This document shows positions 6,738-12,720 of a DNA stretch of 12,720 bases, piece after piece; the first letter of the stretch is position 1; every line of letters begins with the position of its first letter. A program made the translations under genes and the position numbers. Below the pieces are notes generated by a model, which saw only the letters and a list, made by a program, of their open reading frames with translations, was not told where the DNA came from and made no database searches. This DNA comes from CAZEZY01 sp964516635 (GTDB taxonomy: Bacteria; Pseudomonadota; Gammaproteobacteria; Burkholderiales; Burkholderiaceae_C), in contig CAZEZY010000069.1 in NCBI GenBank assembly GCA_964516635.1, positions 1 through 12,720 of the forward strand, in the 5' to 3' direction.

Positions 6738-9313
6738 CCAAAAGTAGCCTGCCCCTGTTTGACAGCGATACCGGCGTGACCAGTGTTTCCGCACTGGCCG
6801 CCTCGGTGGCGCTGCCCGCAGCCGCAGGACACTACGACGAGCTCAGGCAGAACGGCGACCCCAGTCAGCCACTGAATGAACACTGGAAGCCGTTTTTCGA
6901 GCACCTCGGATTCGACGGTTTCGGCGACCTGAACCGTCGTCGCCAGAGCCTGGAGCAGCAACTGCGAGACAACGGTGTCACCTTCAATGTGTACGCCGAC
7001 GAGCACAGCCAGCAACGCCCCTGGTCGCTGGACCTGTTCCCCATGATCCTCGCGCCTGAGGAATGGGCCAAGATCGAAACCGGCGTGCTGCAGCGCACCC
7101 GTCTGCTCAACCGCATGCTGGCCGACCTGTACGGCCCGCAGGAACTTCTTCGGCAGGGCTTTGTGCCGCCCGCACTCGTTCAGGGCCAGCCAGGCTACCT
7201 CCGGCCCATGCAGGGTGTGGTGCCCCCCGGCAACACCTGGCTGCACATCGCTGCTTTCGATCTCGCCCGAGGGCCTGACGGCCAGTGGTGGATCGTCTCG
7301 CACCGGACGCAGGCCCCTTCCGGACTCGGTTACCTGCTGGAAAACCGGATCGCGATCTCCCGTCAGTTTCCCAAGGCGTTCAGCGAGATGCGGGTCCAGC
7401 GCCTGGCAGCGAGTTACAAAGCCCTGATGCAGGGGCTGGCCAACCTGTCGCCCAAAGGCCGGGAGGCCCGGATGGCCCTGCTCACCCCAGGCCCCTACAA
7501 CGAGACCTACTTCGAGCATGCCTACCTCGCGCGGTACCTGGGCCTGAACCTGGTCGAAGGCAGCGACCTGACGGTTCGCGATCGCCGGGTGTTCCTCAAG
7601 ACGCTCCACGGCCTCGAACCGGTGGATGTGCTGATCAAGCGACTGGACGACCAGTGGCTGGACCCGCTCGAACTCCGAAGCGACTCGGCGCTGGGGGTAC
7701 CCGGCCTGATGCAGGCCGTGCGGTCCGGCAACGTCCTGCTGGCCAATGCGCCGGGTTCCGCACCGCTGGAATCCAGCGCGTTCCTGGGATTCCTGCCCGC
7801 CATCAGCGAACACCTGCTCGGCGAATCCCTGGCGTTGCCGTCGCTGGCCACCTGGTGGTGTGGGGAAGCCGCAAGTCTGCAAAGCGGTCTCCCCCTGATC
7901 CGGCACAGCGTCATCAAGAGCACCTGGCCCAGCCGTGGCAGCGAAGCCATCATCGGCCCGAGCCTCACCCCATCCGGCGTGGATCAACTCACCGGCCGGA
8001 TCGTCCGCCAACCCGACGAATACACCCTCCAGTCCTATCTGCCGCTGTCGCAACAGCCCACCTGGCGCGGTGGAGACATCGCGCCGCGACCGGCCATGCT
8101 CCGGGTCTTTGCCCTGGCCGACGGCCCCGAATCCTGGCGCGTGCTCCCGGGTGGCATGGTGCGGCTGGCGCCCAGAGGCCAGCAGATCGCCTCCATGCAG
8201 CGCGGCGGCAGCAGCGCCGACTGCTGGGTGCTGACGCACGGCGAGGTCGACCGCACCAGTCTGCTCCACAGCGCCCCCAGCACCCTCAGCATGGCGCTGC
8301 AGAAACGGGTGATCACCAGCCGGGCCGCCGAAAACCTGTTCTGGCTGGGTCGTTACACCGAACGCGCCGAAAACAGCCTGCGCCTGGCCCGAACCGCCCT
8401 GCGATGCCTCCAGGGAGAGGATGAAGGCACCCCCGAGCTCATGAAATGGCTGTCGGTCTGCGCGAAGTCCAACGGCCTCGTGCTGCCCGGTGTTCCCGAT
8501 GCCCATCAGGCGCCCCGCGTGTTCGAGCGGTCGCTGGTGGCCATGCTGGCCGCCGACGCCGATGCCCAGAGCGTCGGTTTCAACCTGCGCGCCTTGCGGC
8601 AAGCCGCCAGCAACGTGCGCGAACGGCTGTCACAGGAGCAGCGCAACCTGATCGACCGGGTGGACAGCGAGTTCGCGCGGCAGATGAAAGGGCTCAGCCA
8701 GGAAGACGATTTCGCCTCGCAGGAAGCACTCGAAGCCCTCGAGGAAGCCAGCGAACTGCTGTCGGCCATCACGGGCGCGCAGACCGACCGCATGATGCGA
8801 GATGATGGCTGGCGCATGCTCAGCATCGGTCGGCACATCGAGCGACTGGCCACTTTGTCAAACGCCCTGTCCGAGGGCCTGCAAACCGGCGCGGCCTTTG
8901 AAAACAGCGGCTTCGAAGCCCTGCTGGCGTTTTTTGACAGCACGATCACCTTCCATGCCCAGTACCAGCAGCGCCGCGATCTGGTGGCCTTGCTGGACAT
9001 GCTGGTCACCCAGCGAGACAACCCCCGCTCCCTGGCCTGGGTGCTGTCCACCCTGCGCTCTCGGGTCAGAAAACTGCCCATTGCCCACACCGGTGGGGTG
9101 AACCGCCTGCTCGAGGGCATGCCCGACCCCGACACCTGGGACCTCATTGCGCTCAGCGGCGCCATGGCCGGCCCGGCAGGTCAGCAGTCGGCGTACCTGG
9201 CTCTGGTCGAATTGCTGCAGTCCTGCACCCAGGCCGCCTACGACCTGTCAGACCGCCTGGGTCATGCCTATTTCAGCCACGCCGACCGCGTCAACCGCAG
9301 CTTCCTCCTCTGA
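6734..9313 (+). CDS. Fused circularly permuted ATP-grasp (probably inactive) and alpha-E domain protein
   Basis: This is an 859-residue two-domain protein. Residues about 35-510 are a circularly permuted ATP-grasp domain homologous to the stand-alone protein at the left edge (VTFNVYAD 82-89, LLNRMLADLYGPQELL 124-139, LTPGPYNETYFEH 250-262, LGVPGLMQAVRSGNVLLANA 320-339). Residues about 525-859 are an alpha-E (DUF403) helical domain, with SRAAENLFWLGRYTERAEN (529-547), DGWRMLSIGRHIER (691-704) and RDNPRSLAWVLSTLR (761-775). The metal-binding Glu-Asp-Asn of the stand-alone paralogue is Ser189-His190-Arg191 here. After Lys395, the glycine-rich loop I expect in active members is replaced by STWPSRGSEAIIG. 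I infer a pseudoenzyme or scaffold partnering the amidoligase upstream. The start is GTG 6734: an in-frame TGA at 6698 rules out most upstream starts and no ATG lies between. The ribosome binding site is weak, consistent with coupling to upstream translation. It ends 2 nt before the next ATG. Confidence 0.93.
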   Translation: MTKSSLPLFDSDTGVTSVSALAASVALPAAAGHYDELRQNGDPSQPLNEHWKPFFEHLGFDGFGDLNRRRQSLEQQLRDNGVTFNVYADEHSQQRPWSLDLFPMILAPEEWAKIETGVLQRTRLLNRMLADLYGPQELLRQGFVPPALVQGQPGYLRPMQGVVPPGNTWLHIAAFDLARGPDGQWWIVSHRTQAPSGLGYLLENRIAISRQFPKAFSEMRVQRLAASYKALMQGLANLSPKGREARMALLTPGPYNETYFEHAYLARYLGLNLVEGSDLTVRDRRVFLKTLHGLEPVDVLIKRLDDQWLDPLELRSDSALGVPGLMQAVRSGNVLLANAPGSAPLESSAFLGFLPAISEHLLGESLALPSLATWWCGEAASLQSGLPLIRHSVIKSTWPSRGSEAIIGPSLTPSGVDQLTGRIVRQPDEYTLQSYLPLSQQPTWRGGDIAPRPAMLRVFALADGPESWRVLPGGMVRLAPRGQQIASMQRGGSSADCWVLTHGEVDRTSLLHSAPSTLSMALQKRVITSRAAENLFWLGRYTERAENSLRLARTALRCLQGEDEGTPELMKWLSVCAKSNGLVLPGVPDAHQAPRVFERSLVAMLAADADAQSVGFNLRALRQAASNVRERLSQEQRNLIDRVDSEFARQMKGLSQEDDFASQEALEALEEASELLSAITGAQTDRMMRDDGWRMLSIGRHIERLATLSNALSEGLQTGAAFENSGFEALLAFFDSTITFHAQYQQRRDLVALLDMLVTQRDNPRSLAWVLSTLRSRVRKLPIAHTGGVNRLLEGMPDPDTWDLIALSGAMAGPAGQQSAYLALVELLQSCTQAAYDLSDRLGHAYFSHADRVNRSFLL

Positions 9314-9315
9314 TC

Positions 9316-10218
9316 ATGTTGCTGCGCGTTTTGCACCACACCCGATACGAGTACCAGGCACCCGTGGTCGTGGCCCAGCATCTGGCCCACCTGCGGCCGC
9401 TCACCCTGCCCGGGCAGCTCGTGAAAGCGCATGAGTTGCGCATCCGTCCCCAGCCCCTGCTGAAGGAGGAAACCCAGGACGCCTTCGGCAACTGGCGGAC
9501 GTTCTTCTCGCTACAGAGCCCTCACGACACCCTCGATGTGATGGCCAGCAGCCTGGTCGAGACCTCGCCGGGCGAAGCCCTCGAAGACAGCCCCCCCTGG
9601 GAAGCGGTCAGGGAACAGATGCGATACCGCGCCCATGCGCCCTATGAGGCCTGCGCCGAATACGTGTTCCCTTCCCCCTTCGTGCCCCGAAACGAGGCCT
9701 TTTCGGACTATGCCCGACCGGTGTTTGCGCCCAGACGCCCCTTTCTCGACGCCTGCCACGACCTGATGGCCCGCATGCATGCCGATTTCGACTACGAAAG
9801 CGCCAGCACCGAAGTCAACACCCCGGCCCTGCAAGCCATGGCGCAACGAAAAGGCGTGTGCCAGGACTTTGCCCACATCATGATTGCCTGCCTGCGCAGC
9901 CTGGGGCTGCCCGCCCGCTACGTCAGCGGCTACCTGCTCACACAGCCCCCGCCTGGCCAGCCCCGGCTGATCGGCGCCGACGCCTCCCACGCCTGGGTAT
10001 CGGTTCCCCACGGCGATGCCTGGGTCGACTTCGACCCGACCAACAACCGCTGCGGCCTGCACCGTGCCGGCGAAGACTATGTCACCGTGGCCAGGGGACG
10101 CGATTTTGGCGATGTGTCCCCTCTCAGAGGCGTGATCCAGGGTGGCGGTGCCCACGCCCTGGAAGTGGCCGTCACCGTCGCCCCCGAAGCCGAGTTCAGC
10201 AGCCTGCTGCCTTCCTGA
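9316..10218 (+). CDS. Transglutaminase-like cysteine protease/transferase family protein
   Basis: This 300-residue soluble protein has the N-terminal beta domain (VLHHTRYEYQAPV, then HLAHLRPL) and a transglutaminase core. The predicted triad is Cys182 (RKGVCQDFAHIMIACLRSLG), His225 (DASHAWVSV) and Asp240 (VDFDPTNN), so it should be active. It is a paralogue of the first 260 residues of the operon's first gene; both share the stretch ARxVSGYL after the nucleophile helix. Family members hydrolyse or transfer amide bonds. Here that presumably means processing the product of the ATP-grasp/amidoligase enzymes, but the target is unknown. The ATG at 9316 lies 2 nt after the previous stop and has no visible Shine-Dalgarno sequence, so translational coupling is likely. 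It is the last gene of the tight operon; a 46-bp gap follows. Confidence 0.93.
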   Translation: MLLRVLHHTRYEYQAPVVVAQHLAHLRPLTLPGQLVKAHELRIRPQPLLKEETQDAFGNWRTFFSLQSPHDTLDVMASSLVETSPGEALEDSPPWEAVREQMRYRAHAPYEACAEYVFPSPFVPRNEAFSDYARPVFAPRRPFLDACHDLMARMHADFDYESASTEVNTPALQAMAQRKGVCQDFAHIMIACLRSLGLPARYVSGYLLTQPPPGQPRLIGADASHAWVSVPHGDAWVDFDPTNNRCGLHRAGEDYVTVARGRDFGDVSPLRGVIQGGGAHALEVAVTVAPEAEFSSLLPS

Positions 10219-10254
10219 CCTGCCACCACGGGTCCGAATTTCTTTCGCCACTCC

Positions 10255-10258
10255 GGAG
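10255..10258 (+). promoter_or_regulatory. Ribosome binding site of the RidA-family gene
   Basis: GGAG lies 6 nt before the ATG at 10265. It selects this start over an in-frame upstream start near 10142, which would fall inside the preceding transglutaminase gene and add a low-complexity, proline-rich extension unlike the family. Confidence 0.75.
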
Positions 10259-10264
10259 ACTCCC

Positions 10265-10735
10265 ATGAGCGTTTACGACACCCTGAAATCCCTGCAGATC
10301 GAACTGCCCCCGGTAGCCGTTCCCGCCGCCGCCTACGTGCCGTTTGTGCAAACCGGCAAGCTGGTGCTGTTGAGTGGCCACATCGCCAAACAGGAAGGCA
10401 AACCTTGGGTGGGCCAGGTAGGGCTCACCATGACCACCGATGAAGCCAAAGCCGCCGCTCGCGCCGTCGCCATCGACCTGATGGGCACCCTCCACGCGGC
10501 GTGCGTGGCCGCTGGCACCGACCTGAACGGGGTCAAGCGCATCGTCAAGGTGCTCAGCCTGGTGAATTCCACCAACACCTACACCGAACAGCACCTGGTG
10601 ACCAACGGCTGCTCCGAGCTCCTGGGTCAGGTGTTCGGGCCTACGGTGGGCGCGCATGCGCGCAGTGCGTTCGGGGTGGCCCAACTCCCCATGGGAGCCT
10701 GTGTCGAAATCGAACTGATGGCCGAACTGGCCTGA
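10265..10735 (+). CDS. RidA (YjgF/YER057c/UK114) family protein
   Basis: This is a 156-residue protein. Features are LVLLSGHIAKQEGKPWVGQVG (33-53), the family core around LNGVKRIVKVLSLVNS (87-102), and the C-terminal signature HARSAFGVAQLPMGACVEIE (131-150). Arg133 corresponds to the arginine that binds the substrate carboxylate in RidA, so imine/enamine deaminase activity is possible. The length of about 155 residues and the long N-terminal part fit the RidA-like subgroup rather than the 128-residue canonical E. coli RidA. Proteins of this type remove reactive enamines such as 2-aminoacrylate, but many subgroup members have no known substrate. A good ribosome binding site and a 46-bp gap separate it from the transglutaminase gene. 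It could share the operon transcript, since no terminator lies between, but it has no demonstrated link to the amidoligase system. Confidence 0.9.
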   Translation: MSVYDTLKSLQIELPPVAVPAAAYVPFVQTGKLVLLSGHIAKQEGKPWVGQVGLTMTTDEAKAAARAVAIDLMGTLHAACVAAGTDLNGVKRIVKVLSLVNSTNTYTEQHLVTNGCSELLGQVFGPTVGAHARSAFGVAQLPMGACVEIELMAELA

Positions 10736-10741
10736 CCCATC

Positions 10742-10755
10742 GGGGCCAGTGCCCC
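10742..10755. terminator. Short hairpin between convergent stop codons
   Basis: GGGGC-CAGT-GCCCC forms a 5-bp all-GC stem with a 4-nt loop. It lies in the 27-bp gap between the stop of the RidA-family gene (10735) and the stop of parC (10763, opposite strand). The position suits a bidirectional terminator. There is no T-tract on either side, so intrinsic termination would be weak at best. Confidence 0.35.
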
Positions 10756-10762
10756 ATTCGGA

Positions 10763-12720
10763 TCACACCAGCCTGAACACGCGTGCCGGCTTGAAGCCAA
10801 AGCTGGCATCCCTGCCCTTGCGTCCACGAACAGCTCGGGCATTGTTCAGGCTGCGGATTTCCAGCGTTTCGTCACGCAGCTTGCCACCCCGACCGATGCC
10901 TTCGATGCGCACGCTTCGCGTGTAGGCCGCTGCCCCGGCGAGGGTGTCCTTGCCGTCCAGGCTCATCAGCATCAGACCACGCCCGCCTTTCGGTTGCAAC
11001 TTGAGCTCAGACAACTCGAACGTGAGAATCCGACCACCGGCCGACACGCAGCACACATGGGTGGCTGGCGCCATGGCCGCACTGGCTTCCCCCCCTTCAG
11101 GCGCAGCAGGCGGCGCAATGACCCCGCCCTCCTGACCCGCCAGGCGCACCACCAGGCCGCCGCTGGCCAGCGCCGGGGCACACAGGGTTTCGCCTTCGTT
11201 CAGCGTGACAAATGCCTTGCCCGCCTTCTGACGGCTCACCATGTCTTCCACATTGGCCAGGAAGCCATAGCCACCTGAGCCGCTCAGCAGCAGTGTGGTG
11301 CTCGCGGCGCCCGCGAAGTAATGCACCGGCTGGGTACCCGCTTCCAGATCGATCAGGGTGGTGATGGGCTGGCCGTCGCCGCGCGCGCCCGGCAGGCTGG
11401 CCACCGGCACGCTGTACACGCGGCCATTGCTTCCCATCACGATCAGCGTATCCACCGTGCGGCATTCAAACGTGCCATACAGGCCGTCGCCCGCCTTGAA
11501 GGCAAAGCCGGCGGCATCGTGCCCATGGCCTGTGCGTGCCCGCACCCAGCCCTTGCTGGACACCACCACCGTCACCGGCTCGTCCACCACCTTGATCTCG
11601 GCCACCGCCTTTTTCTCGGCCTGAATGAGCGTGCGGCGCTCGTCGCCAAAAGTCTTGGCGTCGGCTTCGATCTCTTTGACCATCAGACGGCGCAGGCTGT
11701 TCGGGTTGGCCAGAATGTCTTCCAGCTTGCCCTGCTCTTCGAGCAGCTCTTTCAATTCCTGCTCGATCTTGATAGCCTCCAGCCGCGCCAGCTGACGCAA
11801 GCGGATTTCCAGAATGTCCTCGGCCTGCCGGTCGCTCAAGGCAAAGCGTGCGATCAGCGCGGCCTTGGGCTCGTCGCTGGCGCGGATGATGGCAATCACC
11901 TCGTCGATGTGGAGCAGCACGATCTGCCGCCCTTCCAGGATGTGGATGCGGTCCAGCACCTTGTTCAGGCGGTGCTGCGAACGGCGGGTGATGGTCGTCT
12001 GGCGGAAGGCGATCCATTCCTCCAGCATCTGGCGCAGGGTCTTGGGCACGGGCTTGCCGTCCAGCCCCACCATCGTCAGGTTGATGGAGGCCGAGGTCTC
12101 CAGACTGGTGTGTGCCAGCAAGGCGGTGATCAGCTCCTGCTGCTCGATGCGGCTGCTCTTGGGCTCGAACACCAGGCGCACCGGCGCGTCTTTACTGGAC
12201 TCGTCGCGCACGCCGTCCAGCACCGCGAGGATGCTGGCCTTCAGTTGCGTCTGCTCCTGGGTCAACGCCTTCTTGCCCGCCTTGACCTTGGGGTTGGTCA
12301 GCTCCTCGATTTCTTCCAGCACCTTCTGGCTGCTGACATTGGGGGGCAATTCGGTCACCACCAGTTGCCATTGGCCCCGCGCCAGGTCTTCCATCTTCCA
12401 GCGGGCGCGCACTTTCAAACTGCCACGGCCGCTCCGGTAGGCGTCGGCAATGTCTGCTGCCGGGCTGATGATCTGCCCACCGCCGGGGTAGTCCGGCCCC
12501 GGCAGCAGGGCGAAGAGTTCGTCATCTGTCAGCTTCGGGTTTTTGACCAGGGCCACGCAGGCATCGGCCACTTCCCGCAGATTGTGGCTGGGCATTTCGG
12601 TGGCCATGCCCACGGCAATGCCACTGGCGCCATTGAGCAAGGCAAACGGCAGACGCGCGGGCAATTGCTTCGGTTCTTCGGTGGAGCCGTCGTAGTTGGG
12701 AATGAAGTCCACCGTGCCCT
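10763..12720 (-). CDS. parC: DNA topoisomerase IV subunit A, C-terminal part (runs off right edge)
   Basis: About 651 residues are visible up to the TGA at 10765-10763. ParC is the DNA-cleaving subunit of topoisomerase IV and works with ParE to unlink daughter chromosomes. The visible part begins in the breakage-reunion domain just after the active site, at GTVDFIPNYDGSTEEPKQLP, followed by ARLPFALLNGASGIAVGMAT and PSHNLREV. Next come the tower, the coiled-coil/helical region (about 11660-12000) and the beta-pinwheel C-terminal domain. The catalytic tyrosine and quinolone-resistance region, roughly the first 150 residues, lie outside the window. Topoisomerase IV rather than gyrase is indicated by overall similarity to betaproteobacterial ParC and the lack of a canonical QRRGGKG GyrA box; only a loosely similar QPKGGRG is seen near the end. 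The frame continues upstream past the GTG at 12712, which is an internal valine codon and not the start. Confidence 0.95.
   Translation of the reverse strand, partial: GTVDFIPNYDGSTEEPKQLPARLPFALLNGASGIAVGMATEMPSHNLREVADACVALVKNPKLTDDELFALLPGPDYPGGGQIISPAADIADAYRSGRGSLKVRARWKMEDLARGQWQLVVTELPPNVSSQKVLEEIEELTNPKVKAGKKALTQEQTQLKASILAVLDGVRDESSKDAPVRLVFEPKSSRIEQQELITALLAHTSLETSASINLTMVGLDGKPVPKTLRQMLEEWIAFRQTTITRRSQHRLNKVLDRIHILEGRQIVLLHIDEVIAIIRASDEPKAALIARFALSDRQAEDILEIRLRQLARLEAIKIEQELKELLEEQGKLEDILANPNSLRRLMVKEIEADAKTFGDERRTLIQAEKKAVAEIKVVDEPVTVVVSSKGWVRARTGHGHDAAGFAFKAGDGLYGTFECRTVDTLIVMGSNGRVYSVPVASLPGARGDGQPITTLIDLEAGTQPVHYFAGAASTTLLLSGSGGYGFLANVEDMVSRQKAGKAFVTLNEGETLCAPALASGGLVVRLAGQEGGVIAPPAAPEGGEASAAMAPATHVCCVSAGGRILTFELSELKLQPKGGRGLMLMSLDGKDTLAGAAAYTRSVRIEGIGRGGKLRDETLEIRSLNNARAVRGRKGRDASFGFKPARVFRLV

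Noticed and set aside
3025..8602. Chain of very long minus-strand open frames (3025-4719, 4723-6741, 6665-8602) opposite the operon.
   Set aside because: They are antisense to three well-recognised genes, show repetitive Gly/Val/His/Gln-rich translations with no family motifs, and are expected where a strong GC third-position bias removes stop codons from one antisense frame.
10142..10264. Upstream in-frame extension of the RidA-family protein.
   Set aside because: It overlaps the transglutaminase gene, encodes a low-complexity stretch, and the ATG at 10265 has a good GGAG at the right distance.
9511..10266. 251-codon minus-strand open frame opposite the small transglutaminase gene.
   Set aside because: It is a shadow of a gene with an intact catalytic triad, and there is no ribosome binding site or family resemblance.
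12710..12712. GTG at 12712 as the parC start.
   Set aside because: The frame stays open to the window edge and reads GTVDFIPNYDG, an internal conserved ParC segment, so the true start is outside the window.

Overview
The window is a GC-rich stretch of bacterial chromosome. The ParC, ComEC and amidoligase-cluster sequences look like Betaproteobacteria, probably Burkholderiales and perhaps Comamonadaceae. That placement comes from recognising protein families and codon bias, not from a search. No RNA genes, insertion sequences, CRISPR arrays, prophage genes or attachment sites were seen. Coding density is high and gene spacing is normal.

Layout. (1) At the left edge, on the minus strand, are the first 185 codons of a stand-alone circularly permuted ATP-grasp ligase (556 to 1, running off the window). 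(2) Upstream of it on the same strand is comEC (3021 to 667), the inner-membrane DNA-uptake channel. (3) A 126-bp divergent intergenic region follows. (4) A tight plus-strand operon comes next: a 1180-residue transglutaminase fused to a putative amidoligase (DUF2126) at 3148-6690, an 859-residue ATP-grasp/alpha-E fusion at 6734-9313, and a second 300-residue transglutaminase at 9316-10218. (5) A RidA-family protein lies at 10265-10735. (6) Convergent to it, running off the right edge, is parC (topoisomerase IV subunit A, 10763-12720), which lacks its N-terminus in this window.

The notable system is the ATP-grasp/alpha-E/transglutaminase/amidoligase set. Comparative genomics has predicted that these families work together to make and break amide or peptide bonds on an unidentified small peptide or protein; to my knowledge the chemistry is not established. 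Two parts of such a system lie on either side of comEC, on opposite strands. Three things stand out. First, each part is preceded, in the correct orientation, by a near-consensus sigma-54 (RpoN) -24/-12 element with identical arms and spacing (CTGGC-N7-TTGCT, at 619-603 minus and 3048-3064 plus). This suggests the two loci form one regulon, possibly linked to nitrogen or another sigma-54-dependent signal. Second, the ATP-grasp part of the fusion protein has replaced the acidic metal-binding motif that the stand-alone paralogue keeps (Glu-Asp-Asn became Ser-His-Arg), and its glycine-rich loop looks degraded, so it is probably a pseudoenzyme. Third, the first two plus-strand genes are bridged by a 16-codon ORF that overlaps the stop codon of one and the GTG start of the other.

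RidA and parC look like ordinary neighbours. comEC may be bystander or partner; the sequence alone does not decide.
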